Shown: positions 10,244 through 19,949, counted from the first letter of the stretch. The stretch is 64,000 nucleotides of DNA from Vibrio litoralis DSM 17657 (GCF_000426765.1 NZ_KE384567.1:635420-699419), one strand, 5' to 3'. Made by a program: numbers and translations. The notes: generated by a model not told the origin, from the letters alone.

Positions 10244-11215
10244 ATGGATTTTAAAGCTATCCAGGCACTCACTGCCGACGACATGGTAAAAGTGAATGAA
10301 ACCATTCATGCACAATTGAATTCAGAAGTTAGCCTTATTAATCAACTCGGTTTCTACATTGTTAGTGGTGGAGGCAAACGCCTGCGCCCTCTTTTAGCGT
10401 TACTATCAGCCAAAGCTTTAGGCTATCAAGGTCAAGATCACATCACTGCCGCTGCGTTTGTAGAATTCATTCACACCGCTACATTACTGCATGATGATGT
10501 GGTAGATGAATCGGATATGCGTCGTGGTAAAGAAACCGCTAATGCTGCATTTGGTAATGCCGCTAGCGTTCTGGTTGGCGACTACATTTATACTCGCTCT
10601 TTCCAAATGATGACCAGCCTTGGATCTTTAAAGATCCTCAAGTTAATGAGTGATGCGGTAAACGTGATTGCCGAGGGTGAAGTTCAGCAATTAATGAATT
10701 GCAACGATCCAAACACTACCGAAGAAAGCTACATGCAAGTGATCTATTCGAAAACGGCACGTCTATTTGAAGCGGCCACTCAAATTGGTGCTTTGTTGGT
10801 TGATGCACCAAAAGAAACCGAAGTCGCACTGCAAAATTACGGTAAGTACTTAGGCACCGCTTTTCAGTTAATTGATGATGTGATGGATTACACATCTGAT
10901 GGTAAAGAGATGGGCAAAAATGTCGGTGATGATCTTGCCGAAGGTAAACCTACCCTACCTCTACTTTATGCAATGCAAAACGGCACACCAGAACAAGCGG
11001 CTATGATTCGTGATGCAATTGAACACTCGAATGGCATGGAAAAACTGGACGCTATTATAGCGGCCATGAGTGAAACGGGTTCACTCGAATACACGACACA
11101 ACGTGCAGAAGAAGAAGCCGATAAAGCCATTGCAGAACTAGCCATTATTCCAGAGTCAGACTACAAACAAGCTCTGATTACTCTTGCGCACATGGCGGTT
11201 AGAAGGACGAAATAA
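10244..11215 (+). CDS. ispB: Octaprenyl diphosphate synthase
   Basis: Makes the polyprenyl side-chain precursor of ubiquinone/menaquinone. The 323-aa product has exactly the E. coli length. Both aspartate-rich motifs are present: DDVVD (84-88, followed by MRRGK) and DDVMD (211-215). The GGGKRLRP substrate-binding segment is at 42-49. Divergent from rplU, as in enterobacteria. A TAGAAT-like -10 lies at 10182-10187 without a convincing -35. The transcript ends at a bidirectional terminator shared with mdh. Confidence 0.96.
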   Translation: MDFKAIQALTADDMVKVNETIHAQLNSEVSLINQLGFYIVSGGGKRLRPLLALLSAKALGYQGQDHITAAAFVEFIHTATLLHDDVVDESDMRRGKETANAAFGNAASVLVGDYIYTRSFQMMTSLGSLKILKLMSDAVNVIAEGEVQQLMNCNDPNTTEESYMQVIYSKTARLFEAATQIGALLVDAPKETEVALQNYGKYLGTAFQLIDDVMDYTSDGKEMGKNVGDDLAEGKPTLPLLYAMQNGTPEQAAMIRDAIEHSNGMEKLDAIIAAMSETGSLEYTTQRAEEEADKAIAELAIIPESDYKQALITLAHMAVRRTK

Positions 11216-11223
11216 CAAAGTTT

Positions 11224-11260
11224 CTAGGTTGCAGTCCCTAGTTTCTAGAAAAAGCCCTAG
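11224..11260. repeat. Degenerate CTAG repeat cluster
   Basis: Four CTAG tetramers within 37 bp (11224, 11238, 11245, 11257) inside TTTCTAGG / GTCCCTAG / TTTCTAG / CCCTAGG contexts, directly after the ispB stop. The first three are 14 and 7 bp apart, the same 7-bp register as the arrays at 9274 and 16161. Confidence 0.7.
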
Positions 11261-11277
11261 GAACCAATAAATATAAA

Positions 11278-11309
11278 AATCCCGTGCAGTTCAATAACTA
11301 CACGGGATT
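11278..11309. terminator. Bidirectional terminator between ispB and mdh
   Basis: AATCCCGTG pairs with CACGGGATT; an inner AGTT/AACT helix continues the stem. A-rich before and T-rich after on both strands, so it can end both the plus-strand ispB and the minus-strand mdh transcripts. Confidence 0.88.
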
Positions 11310-11335
11310 ATTTTTATCAGATGATATCGCCTATC

Positions 11336-12271
11336 TTACTTAGCGAACTCTTCACCTAGAGCAATATCTGATTTTAGTGTATCTAGCATGCTATCAAACG
11401 CTTGTTGTTCAAATGCACTTAACTCACCAAAGCTTAGAATTTCTTCTACGCCTTCTTTACCTAAACGAATAGGTTGCGCGAAGAAACGTGCGTGTTCGCC
11501 ATCACCTTCAACGTAAGCACATTCCACAATTCCTTGCTCGCCGTTCAGTGCTTTGACTAAAGACAAACCAAAACGGTAAGCTGCTTGGCCCATAGAAAGC
11601 GTTGCAGAGCCACCGCCCGCTTTAGCTTCTACTACTTCTGTACCTGCGTTTTGAATACGCTTAGTTAGAGAAGCTAGCTCATCATCAGAGAATTCCACGC
11701 CTTTTACTTGAGAAAGTAGAGGTAGGATCGTCACACCAGAGTGACCACCGATAACCGGAACTTCTAAACCATCAAGTGAAACACCTTTCAATTCAGAAAC
11801 AAAAGTCTCAGAACGAATCACATCGAGTGTAGTAATACCAAATAAGCGATTCTTATTGTAAACACCCGCTTTTTTCAATACTTCAGCGGCAATTGGCACG
11901 GTTGTATTAACTGGGTTAGTAATAATACCAACACACGCAGTTGGACAAGTATTCGCAATTTTTTCAGCTAGAGACTTAATGATCCCAGCATTAACATTGA
12001 AAAGATCCGAGCGATCCATGCCAGGTTTACGTGCAACACCGGCAGAAATAAGCACTACGTCAGCGCCTTCTAATGCTGGAGTTGGATCTTCACCTGCATA
12101 ACCTTTGATCGAAACAGGCGTTGGGATATGACTTAAATCAGCAGCAACCCCTGGTGTAACTGGAGCAATATCGTATAAAGCAAGATCTGATCCTGCAGGA
12201 AGTCCGTTTTTCAGCAATAAAGCAAGTGCTTGACCAATACCACCAGCAGCACCAATTACAGCTACTTTCAT
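11336..12271 (-). CDS. mdh: Malate dehydrogenase
   Basis: NAD-dependent malate/oxaloacetate interconversion in the TCA cycle. The 311-aa product (E. coli 312) has the [14 protein letters not shown] dinucleotide loop (7-20), substrate arginines R81, R87 and R153, the [15 protein letters not shown] segment and the catalytic H177 ([11 protein letters not shown]). An AGGAG ribosome site is 9 nt before the ATG. Divergent from argR, as in E. coli. Confidence 0.97.
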   Translation of the reverse strand: MKVAVIGAAGGIGQALALLLKNGLPAGSDLALYDIAPVTPGVAADLSHIPTPVSIKGYAGEDPTPALEGADVVLISAGVARKPGMDRSDLFNVNAGIIKSLAEKIANTCPTACVGIITNPVNTTVPIAAEVLKKAGVYNKNRLFGITTLDVIRSETFVSELKGVSLDGLEVPVIGGHSGVTILPLLSQVKGVEFSDDELASLTKRIQNAGTEVVEAKAGGGSATLSMGQAAYRFGLSLVKALNGEQGIVECAYVEGDGEHARFFAQPIRLGKEGVEEILSFGELSAFEQQAFDSMLDTLKSDIALGEEFAK

Positions 12272-12650
12272 GAGCCTTTCTCCTTCGAAAAATTTGATTA
12301 TTTTTTTACATTATTTAGGTCTGAGTTTAAGGAGTTGGAACGACACTCCCTAAGAAATTTTTAGGGCCTAATTTTAATACCTTCGAAAGTACAATAAGTC
12401 GAATATAATTACAATTATTCAACATCAGCTTTGCGATATTGCACTCATCCCTTGTTAAATTACATATAAAATCAATAACTAAATTAAAAGCTCAAACCAA
12501 AGTAAGGCCCTTTCATCAATGCTTCCGACATAAAAAAACAACATTACATTCACAATATTTTTTTATTGAAAACTTGACCTAATCGTTTGGTGATTACTGA
12601 GCATCTATGCGAAAATATTGAAATTATATGTACCATTAAAAGAATCCATT
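12272..12650. other. mdh-argR divergent intergenic region (379 bp)
   Basis: No gene is seen. AT-rich. In the mdh leader, GGAGT...ACTCC (12331-12349) and CCCTAA...TTAGGG (12348-12366) share bases, so the two hairpins are mutually exclusive. An inverted repeat GAATA...TATTC at 12401-12420 (with AATT cores) resembles a degenerate pair of ARG half-boxes but does not match the TGAATnnnnATTCA consensus well. A TTGACC at 12574 has no convincing -10 partner. Confidence 0.5.
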
Positions 12651-13121
12651 ATGCGAAATAGTGACAAACAAGATAATTTAGTCCGCTCTTTTAAAGCTTT
12701 ATTAAAAGAAGAATGTTTTGGCTCTCAAGGCGAGATTGTTGATGCACTGAGAGAAGAAGGCTTTGAAAATATCAATCAATCCAAAGTCTCTCGTATGCTG
12801 ACGAAGTTTGGTGCGGTAAGAACGCGTAATGCGAAAATGGAAATGGTGTATTGCTTACCGGCTGAATTAGGTGTCCCTACTGCCTCAAGCTCTTTACGCG
12901 AACTAGTGCTCGATGTTGGTCATAACGATGCTTTAGTTGTGATTCATACCGGTCCGGGAGCGGCCCAGTTGATAGCTCGTTTGCTTGACTCTCTAGGCAA
13001 ATCAGAAGGCATTCTTGGAGTCGTTGCGGGGGATGATACAATTTTCATTACACCGACCTTAAATATTAGTACCAAGCAACTATTCGATTCTGTGTGCGAG
13101 TTATTTGAATACGCAGGTTAA
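12651..13121 (+). CDS. argR: Arginine repressor ArgR
   Basis: Hexameric arginine-responsive repressor of arginine biosynthesis and cofactor for Xer recombination. The start at 12651 gives [21 protein letters not shown] and 156 aa, the E. coli length; an upstream extension to 12618 is not conserved and is rejected. The winged-helix DNA-binding domain contains [23 protein letters not shown] (near-identical to E. coli), and the C-terminal domain has the oligomer/arginine-binding GDDTIF motif. Autoregulatory ARG boxes are not obvious in the upstream region. Confidence 0.97.
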   Translation: MRNSDKQDNLVRSFKALLKEECFGSQGEIVDALREEGFENINQSKVSRMLTKFGAVRTRNAKMEMVYCLPAELGVPTASSSLRELVLDVGHNDALVVIHTGPGAAQLIARLLDSLGKSEGILGVVAGDDTIFITPTLNISTKQLFDSVCELFEYAG

Positions 13122-13143
13122 GGCATAAAACTCCCTTCTCGCT

Positions 13144-13198
13144 AGGCGTTCTTTTGAGCTTTTTACTCACTAGTCGTGAACGCCTTCTCACTTTTTAT
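13144..13198 (+). terminator. Terminator-like hairpin after argR
   Basis: AGGCGTTC pairs with GAACGCCT across a 26-nt loop, followed by TCTCACTTTTTAT. The long loop makes it a modest candidate. Confidence 0.5.
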
Positions 13199-13336
13199 AT
13201 AATTTTCAATAATTATCTATCTTTATAACCCTTATTGTTAGTATGTTTATTAACAACTTATCAACCTCTCACATATTGTTGATATACAATGGCAAGGATC
13301 GCCATTTCTCGTTTTATTAGCATTAAGGATTATGCT

Positions 13337-14344
13337 ATGACTGCCTCAGCCCTCCATTTTCATCGTTTTTTATCTCACCGTCTCCATAAAATCTTACTGG
13401 CTTGCCTATTGGTTATCTCAACCACAACGGTAAAAGCAGAAGAGAATAAAAGCTATATCACTATTGCCACTGGAGCAGTAACAGGGGTTTATTACCCTGC
13501 TGGTAGCTCTATATGTAAGTTAATCAATAAAGGGCGTTTACAGCATAATATTCGCTGTTCAGTCGAGCCTTCAGCAGGCTCTGTTGATAATATTGATCAA
13601 GTGAGATTAGGTAAGAATGATTTAGGGATCACTCAATCAGATTGGCAATACTTTGCCTATCAAGGTAGTAAAGAATTTACCCCTAAAGCGCCTTATACCA
13701 ATATGCGCGCGCTCTTCTCTTTGCACAATGAACCGTTTAATCTCATCGTCCGCAAAGATTCAAATATCAAAAATGTCGCGAATTTAGTCAATAAAAGAGT
13801 CAACATTGGTAATAAAGGATCGGGTGATCGAGCAACTATGAATAAGATCATGCAGCAATTTGGCTGGTCACCAAAAAGCTTCTCGCGGGCAACTGAATTT
13901 ACCGGGGCAAGCCGAGCTCAAGCGTTGTGCGATAATCAAATTGATGCTTTTGTTTCCATTTTAGGTAACCCTAATGCTTCGATAAAAGAAGCGACAACCT
14001 CTTGTCAGGCCAAGTTAATTCCAGTGATTGGCTCTAAAATCGATAGCTTAGTCGATAGCACCCCTTACTATGCCACTACGATCATTCCGGCAAACCTATA
14101 CCCAAACAACGATCAGAACATCAAAACCTTCGGCACTCTATCGGTTGTATTTACCGATAAACGAATGTCCGACGAACTTGCTTATAACATCACCAAGGCA
14201 GTATTTGAGAACCTTAATACTTTTAAGCGCCTACACCCTGCTTTTGCGATGTTAAAGAAAGAACATATGATCAAAGATGGTATATCCGCGCCACTACATC
14301 CGGGCGCAATTCGTTATTATAAAGAAGTCGGCTTATTACCTTAA
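13337..14344 (+). CDS. TAXI-family TRAP transporter solute-binding protein
   Basis: Periplasmic substrate-binding receptor of the TAXI (TRAP-associated extracytoplasmic immunogenic) family. The start chosen at 13337 (MTASALHFHRF) has AAGGA 7-8 nt upstream; an earlier in-frame ATG at 13289 lacks this. A signal peptide ends near VKA-EENKSY. The mature protein opens with ITIATGAVTGVYYPAGSSICKL, the hallmark TAXI N-terminus, followed by CSVEPSAGSVDNIDQV and GITQSDWQYFAY. No TRAP membrane component (fused DctQM-type permease) lies next to it here, so it is an orphan receptor in this window; the substrate is unknown. An inverted repeat TATCAAC...GTTGATA (13259-13284) precedes it. Confidence 0.88.
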   Translation: MTASALHFHRFLSHRLHKILLACLLVISTTTVKAEENKSYITIATGAVTGVYYPAGSSICKLINKGRLQHNIRCSVEPSAGSVDNIDQVRLGKNDLGITQSDWQYFAYQGSKEFTPKAPYTNMRALFSLHNEPFNLIVRKDSNIKNVANLVNKRVNIGNKGSGDRATMNKIMQQFGWSPKSFSRATEFTGASRAQALCDNQIDAFVSILGNPNASIKEATTSCQAKLIPVIGSKIDSLVDSTPYYATTIIPANLYPNNDQNIKTFGTLSVVFTDKRMSDELAYNITKAVFENLNTFKRLHPAFAMLKKEHMIKDGISAPLHPGAIRYYKEVGLLP

Positions 14345-14362
14345 AAAAATAAGCAGGGTAAG

Positions 14363-15349
14363 TTAACAGACTCGATTCTGCTCCACACCTTGTTGGTATT
14401 TTTCAATATTATCCATCAAGATATTACATAACGCTTGAATAGAAGAATGGCTCCCCCACGCGACATGAGGAGTGAGAAGTAAGTTTGGTAAGTCCATATT
14501 GGCGATAAGCGGATTCGACTCATCAGCAGGCTCTTGAGTAAATACATCACACCCTGCACCAGCAATTTGTTTGGCTTTTAATGCTTCCACCAAGTCTGAC
14601 TCATTAACTAGCCCACCGCGACCGGCATTAATTAAAATTGCGCTCGGCTTCATCGCTGTCAATTCTGGCATCGCAATTAAATCTTGCGTGTCATCAGTAA
14701 GTGGACAATGCAAAGTCAACACATCAGCCGTTTCAAGGACTTTTTCAAACGCCATATAGCCAGGGCGCGCAGGTTTTACCCCTTTACGCTCCGCAAATAC
14801 TACCTTCATGCCAATCGCTTTGGCTAACACGCCAACTGCTTGCCCTAGACTACCACTGCCAATGATCCCGATGGTTGAATCGGCCACATCAGTAATAGGA
14901 TGAGTAAAGAAACAGAACTGCTTCTGTTTTTGCCATTCACCTGCGGCGATATCTTGATGGTACCCCACTAAATTACGCTTTAGCGCAAACATCATCGCCA
15001 CCACATGTTCTGGCACAGAGCGCGTTCCATACCCTTGTACATTGGTTACTACTATTCCATGCTCTCGACAGTAGTCTAAATCAACGTTATTGGTTCCTGT
15101 CGCCGCGACCGCAATTAACTTGAGTTTCGGGGCTTGCTTTAGAATGCCTGCCGTTAATTGCACTTTATTGGTGATCACAATATCGGCCGATGCAATACGC
15201 TCTACCACCTTCTCCGCTGGCGTTAAATCAAACTGTTGCCATTGATGCTCAAAGGTTAAGTTTGGCACGCTAATATGTTCAGGAATGGTGGCGTGATCTA
15301 AAAAAACCACCGTTGGTTTACTAGGTAAATGAGTAGGAGGGATCGACAT
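14363..15349 (-). CDS. D-2-hydroxyacid dehydrogenase (glycerate dehydrogenase-like)
   Basis: NAD(P)-dependent oxidoreductase of D-2-hydroxy acids; glycerate/hydroxypyruvate dehydrogenase-like subgroup. The 328-aa product has the Rossmann loop GIIGSGSLGQAVG, and the three catalytic residues of the family: Arg in INAGRGGLV, Glu in CDVFTQEPAD and His in LLTPHVAWGS. VAATGTNNVDLDYCREHGI and GYGTRSVPEHV are typical of this clade. It is 62 bp downstream of rluA on the same strand. The physiological substrate cannot be read from sequence; a glyoxylate/hydroxypyruvate role is an inference. Confidence 0.88.
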   Translation of the reverse strand: MSIPPTHLPSKPTVVFLDHATIPEHISVPNLTFEHQWQQFDLTPAEKVVERIASADIVITNKVQLTAGILKQAPKLKLIAVAATGTNNVDLDYCREHGIVVTNVQGYGTRSVPEHVVAMMFALKRNLVGYHQDIAAGEWQKQKQFCFFTHPITDVADSTIGIIGSGSLGQAVGVLAKAIGMKVVFAERKGVKPARPGYMAFEKVLETADVLTLHCPLTDDTQDLIAMPELTAMKPSAILINAGRGGLVNESDLVEALKAKQIAGAGCDVFTQEPADESNPLIANMDLPNLLLTPHVAWGSHSSIQALCNILMDNIEKYQQGVEQNRVC

Positions 15350-15411
15350 GTAAAATCCTTTTCGGCCTGAAAATAAAATATACCCACGGGATAAGTTACT
15401 CGGGAATACCC

Positions 15412-16149
15412 CTACGACGATACCAAAGTTTTATAATCTGGCAACTCAGGTTCAGCGTTAAAGTGTTGCAAAATTTGCGCTTTTACGTCGGGATAAAAAT
15501 CACAATCAACAAACGCCGTCGCTAATTGATTGTCTTTCGGATGATAAAAACTCAATTCAGTCGAGTGTAATTGTAATCTTGTTGAGTACTCAAACGCCTC
15601 TTGAGCCGCATAGAATTCATCGCCAATAATCGGGTTACCTAGCGCCATCATGTGTACCCGAAGCTGGTGTGATCGCCCCGTGATCGGCAGTAGACGAACG
15701 ACGGTAGTCTGCTCTTCTCGCGCCACCACTTGATAACGTGTTAAAGAAGGCTTGCCATCTTGGTGACAGACTTTTTGTCGCGGGCGATTAGGCCAATCAC
15801 AAATCAGCGGTAAATCAATCTCACCTTGGTCGTGCTCAACCCTTCCCCATACGCGCGCATAATAAATTTTATGAGTGAGGCGATACTGGAATTGCTTCTT
15901 AAGATGGCGTTCCGCTTCTTTAGTTAAAGCAAATAACATCAAACCAGAAGTCGCCATATCCAAGCGATGCACCACTTCAATATTTGGATAAGTCTCACGT
16001 AAACGACTCCAAATACTATCGTAATGCTCAGCCAAGCGCCCCGGAACAGACAACAAACCTGCTGGTTTATTCGCCACCAAAATATGTTCATCTTGATAGA
16101 CGATATCCGTCCAAGGATCAATGGGTGGGAGGTATTCAAGTAGGGCCAT
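15412..16149 (-). CDS. rluA: Dual-specificity RNA pseudouridine synthase RluA
   Basis: Makes pseudouridine at position 746 of 23S rRNA and 32 of several tRNAs in E. coli. The 245-aa product contains the catalytic HRLDMATSG motif (D64), the SVPGRL segment, LPLICDWPNRPRQKVC and PITGRSHQLRVHM, all close to E. coli RluA (219 aa). It has a longer C-terminal extension rich in aromatic and acidic residues. It lies downstream of rapA, as in E. coli, but separated by about 200 bp of CTAG heptad repeats. Confidence 0.94.
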   Translation of the reverse strand: MALLEYLPPIDPWTDIVYQDEHILVANKPAGLLSVPGRLAEHYDSIWSRLRETYPNIEVVHRLDMATSGLMLFALTKEAERHLKKQFQYRLTHKIYYARVWGRVEHDQGEIDLPLICDWPNRPRQKVCHQDGKPSLTRYQVVAREEQTTVVRLLPITGRSHQLRVHMMALGNPIIGDEFYAAQEAFEYSTRLQLHSTELSFYHPKDNQLATAFVDCDFYPDVKAQILQHFNAEPELPDYKTLVSS

Positions 16150-16160
16150 AGAAAAACAAG

Positions 16161-16341
16161 TTCCTAGTTTAGAGTTCCTAGTTTAGAGTTCCTAGTTTCA
16201 AGTCCCTAGTCCCTAGTCCCTAGTCCCTAGGAAATAGTTCAAGGAAGAATATTTAAGATAGAAAACTAGAAAATAAAATACATAAAAACATCCCCGTTCC
16301 TAGAAATTAACCTCTAGGGACTAAAAACTAGGAACTAGGGA
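16161..16341. repeat. Inverted pair of CTAG heptad arrays
   Basis: Left arm (16161-16231): CTAG at 16164, 16178, 16192, 16206, 16213, 16220 and 16227, spacings 14,14,14,7,7,7, in units TTCCTAG / TTTAGAG / AGTCCCT. Right arm (16265-16341): CTAG at 16265, 16300, 16314, 16328 and 16335, spacings 35,14,14,7, in reverse orientation (CTAGGGACT, CTAGGAACT). All spacings within an arm are multiples of seven. The arms could pair into a large stem between rapA and rluA. Confidence 0.85.
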
Positions 16342-16350
16342 CTGCTTTTT

Positions 16351-19275
16351 TTACTGATGAGCAACCACGATCAAACGTAGAGAATCGAGCTGTAGCTGAG
16401 CGGTTTCGATGTAACCAGACAGCGTTTCGATTTGCGTTTCAATCGCGCTAATTTCTTCATCACGAATGTTTGGATTGACGGCTTTAAGTGCCAATAAACG
16501 TTCTAATTCAGAGTTAAGCTTTTGCTGCATCTCAGATTTCGCGGTTTGACGCACTTCATCCAGTTTAGGTAAAACGGCTTGCTCAGCACTTTCAATTAAA
16601 CTATGGATTTGATCTTGCACCGAACTGGCCACTTTACTCGCCATATGACGGTTAATCGGGCTAAGTTGGCGGTTAAATGTGTCAAATGGTACTTGCTCTG
16701 AAAGTTCGTTACCTTTGGCATCCATCAATAAACGAATTGGCGTTTTTGGCAAGAATTGGTTAATGCCACTGCGTTTTGGCGCTTGAGCATCCACTAAATA
16801 CACTAGCTCTAAGAACATAGTGCCAACCGGTAGCGCTTTGTTTTTCAATAACGAAACCGCATTAGTACCCACATTCTCGCTAAGCAGTAGATCTATACCA
16901 CCTTGGATCATTGGGTGCTCCCAACTCATAAAGTTCATATCTTCACGAGAAAGTGCAGTGTCGCGATCAAACGTGATAGTCGCACCTTCATACGGCAGCC
17001 CTGGGTAGCTTGGCACCATCATGTGTTCTGATGGCGTCACCACTAGGGCATTTTCACCTTTGTCATCTTGGTTCAAACCTATGGTATCAAACAGGCCAAG
17101 AGCAAAGGTCACAAGATTGGTGTCATTATCACCAGCTGCGATAGTTTCAGTGATTTTTTGTGCTTTTTCGCCACCGTTCGAGTGAATTTCTAGCAAACGG
17201 TCACGACCTTGTTCTAATTTCGATTTCAGCTGTTTATTAAGCGTTGCCGATTGCTCGACTAAATGATCCAATTCACTCATGTCGCCCGAGGCTAGCATGG
17301 CAATTAAGTTGGCAGAATATTCATCATACACCGCACGGCCTGTCGGGCAGGTTTCTGCAAATGCATTCAAGCCTTGGTGATACCAATGAGCCAAAATTGA
17401 TTGCGCTGAATTTTCTAAATGCGGAACGAAAATTTCAATATCGCGAGTTTGTCCAATACGGTCTAAACGGCCGATACGTTGTTCTAGTAGGTCTGGGTTG
17501 AATGGCAAGTCGAACATCACTAACTGATTGGCAAACTGGAAGTTACGTCCTTCAGAGCCTATTTCAGAACAGATCAGTACCTGCGCACCACCTTCTTCTT
17601 GAGCAAAGTAAGCAGCCGCTTTATCACGCTCAAGAATCGACATACCTTCATGGAATACTGTGGCACGAATACCTTCACGCTCACGCAAAGCTTGCTCTAG
17701 TTGCAAGGCAGTAGAAGAGCGAGATGCGATCACTAAGATCTTTTCAGAGCGTTTTTCTAGTACTTTATCGATAAGCCAAGTTACGCGAGGATCGAACGTC
17801 CACCATGAGGTTTTATCGCCTTCAAGATCTTGTAAGATTTCTTCTGGGTATAAGTTTTTCAACGCTTGGGTTTGCTCAGGTAGTTCGCCATCCATCATCT
17901 TAGAAACACGCATTGCTCGAGTGTATTGCTCTGGCATTGGCATTTCTAACATGTGTACGTGGCGCTCAGGAAAACCTTGGATCGCAGCACGAGTATTACG
18001 GAACAATATGCGCCCAGTACCATGACGATCCATTAAGTTATCAATCAATTCTTGGCGGGCTAAGGTTTTCTGCTCAATATCAAATTCAGCTTGTGAGCTA
18101 CAACCATCTAAAATTCTAAATAGCGGCTCGGCATCTTGTTCTGATAACAACTCTGTGATGCTATTTTTTTGATCGTTAGTCAGCGGCTGACCAGATTCTA
18201 AGCTTGCGACCGCTTCGGCTACCGGTTCGTATTGCTGCTCTTCTTTCACAAAAGTTGGGTAGTCAAAAAAGCGGTCTGAATCAAGCAAGCGCAGTCGAGC
18301 AAAGTGACTTTCATGACCTAGCTGCTCAGGGGTTGCAGTAAGAAGAAGCACGCCAGCGATTCTTGCTGCTAAGCCTTCGATCATTTGATATTCACGGCTT
18401 GGTGCGTCAACACTCCACTCTAGGTGATGCGCTTCATCGACGACTAATAAATCCCAATCAGCGGCTAAGGCTTGATTGAAACGTTTTTCATTCTTTTTCA
18501 AAAAATCGAGTGAACATAGGACATATTGCTGAGTATCAAATGGATTCAAAGCATCAGCTTGTGACTCCAGGCAACGCTCTTCATCGAATACCGAAAAATG
18601 CAGATTAAAGCGACGCATCATCTCAACTAACCATTGATGTTGTAGCGTTTCCGGCACCACAATCAAAATTCGCTCAGAACGACCGGTTAATACTTGTTGG
18701 TGAATGATCATGCCCGCTTCAATGGTTTTACCTAGGCCTACTTCATCAGCGAGTAAAACGCGAGGCGCATGACGACGTCCCACTTCATGGGCAATATAAA
18801 GCTGATGCGGAATCAGGCCCGCGCGCATACCACAAAGGCCACGCATTGGGCTTTTATGCTGCTGATATTGATTGGTTAATGCGTTGTAGCGTAAGACAAA
18901 GTTATCCATACGATCAATTTGACCGGCAAACAATTTATCTTGAGGCTTATTAAAGCGAATTTGGTGATTTAAGAAAATCTCACGTAATACAACATCGCTT
19001 TCTTGGTTATCTTGGCGAGTACCGATATAACTGATCACATCATCTTGTACTTCGATATGCTCAACTTTTAAAGTCCACCCTTCTTGGCTTTCAATAACAT
19101 CACCGACATTGAACACCACTCGAGTGATCGGCGCATCATTACGGGCATACAAACGGTTTTCTTCTGACGCAGCAAACATCAAGGTCACAGTACGAGCATC
19201 AAGCCCGACCACTGTCCCTAATCCTAAATCGCTTTCTGTATCACTAATCCAACGCTGACCTAACGCAAATGCCAT
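16351..19275 (-). CDS. rapA: RNA polymerase-associated ATPase RapA (HepA)
   Basis: Swi2/Snf2 ATPase that recycles RNA polymerase. The 974-aa product (E. coli 968) has the N-terminal Tudor-like domains ([20 protein letters not shown]), helicase motif [10 protein letters not shown] (177-185), motif II DEAH (280-283), motif [13 protein letters not shown], and the C-terminal lobe with [19 protein letters not shown] and [14 protein letters not shown] long C-terminal RapA-specific domain follows. The large upstream intergenic region (686 bp to the divergent PhoH2 gene) shows no clear sigma-70 promoter by eye. Confidence 0.97.
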   Translation of the reverse strand: MAFALGQRWISDTESDLGLGTVVGLDARTVTLMFAASEENRLYARNDAPITRVVFNVGDVIESQEGWTLKVEHIEVQDDVISYIGTRQDNQESDVVLREIFLNHQIRFNKPQDKLFAGQIDRMDNFVLRYNALTNQYQQHKSPMRGLCGMRAGLIPHQLYIAHEVGRRHAPRVLLADEVGLGKTIEAGMIIHQQVLTGRSERILIVVPETLQHQWLVEMMRRFNLHFSVFDEERCLESQADALNPFDTQQYVLCSLDFLKKNEKRFNQALAADWDLLVVDEAHHLEWSVDAPSREYQMIEGLAARIAGVLLLTATPEQLGHESHFARLRLLDSDRFFDYPTFVKEEQQYEPVAEAVASLESGQPLTNDQKNSITELLSEQDAEPLFRILDGCSSQAEFDIEQKTLARQELIDNLMDRHGTGRILFRNTRAAIQGFPERHVHMLEMPMPEQYTRAMRVSKMMDGELPEQTQALKNLYPEEILQDLEGDKTSWWTFDPRVTWLIDKVLEKRSEKILVIASRSSTALQLEQALREREGIRATVFHEGMSILERDKAAAYFAQEEGGAQVLICSEIGSEGRNFQFANQLVMFDLPFNPDLLEQRIGRLDRIGQTRDIEIFVPHLENSAQSILAHWYHQGLNAFAETCPTGRAVYDEYSANLIAMLASGDMSELDHLVEQSATLNKQLKSKLEQGRDRLLEIHSNGGEKAQKITETIAAGDNDTNLVTFALGLFDTIGLNQDDKGENALVVTPSEHMMVPSYPGLPYEGATITFDRDTALSREDMNFMSWEHPMIQGGIDLLLSENVGTNAVSLLKNKALPVGTMFLELVYLVDAQAPKRSGINQFLPKTPIRLLMDAKGNELSEQVPFDTFNRQLSPINRHMASKVASSVQDQIHSLIESAEQAVLPKLDEVRQTAKSEMQQKLNSELERLLALKAVNPNIRDEEISAIETQIETLSGYIETAQLQLDSLRLIVVAHQ

Positions 19276-19505
19276 GTAATCGACTACCTTATGAATCTAA
19301 CTTTATTGAAATCTATTTTAGTGGTTTTTGATGAAATATTCTTCCCTCAAACCCCATTTAAATACGCTTTCCCGACAAGGAAAAAGCCGCACATCTTACT
19401 TGATGAGCCTAGATATATCATCCTGATTTGAAGTTAATTTTCGCCTTGACATAAAAGTGTCAATATTTGAGAGGTAAATTAGAGCTGAAAGTAAAAATCT
19501 TTCAA
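19276..19505. other. rapA upstream region without a gene
   Basis: No coding sequence is supported here. One perfect inverted repeat, TTGACA-TAAAAG-TGTCAA (19446-19463), could be an operator or a -35 box in either direction, but no -10 is found at proper distance. The rest is unremarkable AT-rich sequence leading into the repeat element at 19506. Confidence 0.5.
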
Positions 19506-19772
19506 TATACCCAAGTGACTTCAAGATGCAGAATTCAGAGCTATCATCCAGACCTTTAGGCAAGGAAGATTGGCGAAGGAATGTAAACACCTTTCAAACC
19601 AAACTGACGCGGCATAAAGGTTTGGATGAAGCTTCCAAAGGGCAAGTTAAAACAAGCTTTATGCTGCGTTAAACTGAACAGAGATAGAATCACTATGATC
19701 ATATTCAATTTGCCTTGCCTAAAGCTTGTTTTATTCTTGCTGAAACTCGCATCCTGAAGTTACTTGGGTATA
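19506..19772. mobile_element. 267-bp MITE-like element with inverted termini
   Basis: Both ends read inwards as TATACCCAAGT(G/A)ACTTCA followed by (A/G)GATGC: a terminal inverted repeat of about 26 bp with three mismatches. The interior has a second inverted pair (TTAAAACAAGCTTTA near 19648 and TAAAGCTTGTTTTA near 19719), so the whole element can fold on itself. There is no transposase. Ends at TATA on both sides, compatible with insertion at a TA. From memory, repeats starting TATACCCAAGT are frequent between Vibrio genes; this was not checked. Confidence 0.72.
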
Positions 19773-19808
19773 CTTAACATAAGCATTCAGATAGTTTTGT
19801 ATTAAAAA

Positions 19809-19949
19809 GCTATCGTTGCTTATCCATAAAAAGGGTTTGATCGTTATGTAGCAGCACGCTACCGACACTCTCGATAGCGAAAATAGGAACAGGATGTTCC
19901 CAGCTGCCTCTATAGCAATCAAACATTGCTAGCCTTCCGCACCGCGGAA
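19809..19949 (+). promoter_or_regulatory. Hairpin-rich leader of the PhoH2 gene
   Basis: Successive perfect inverted repeats before the ribosome site: GCTATCG...CGATAGC (19809-19878) enclosing GTAGC-AGCAC-GCTAC (19848-19862), GGAACA-GGA-TGTTCC (19886-19900), TAGCAAT-CAAAC-ATTGCTA (19913-19931), and TTCCGC-ACC-GCGGAA (19935-19949). The Shine-Dalgarno AAGGAG starts at 19951. TGTTCC can pair with either of two identical GGAACA hexamers (19886-19891 or 19946-19951), which looks switch-like. No known riboswitch class was recognised. Confidence 0.55.
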
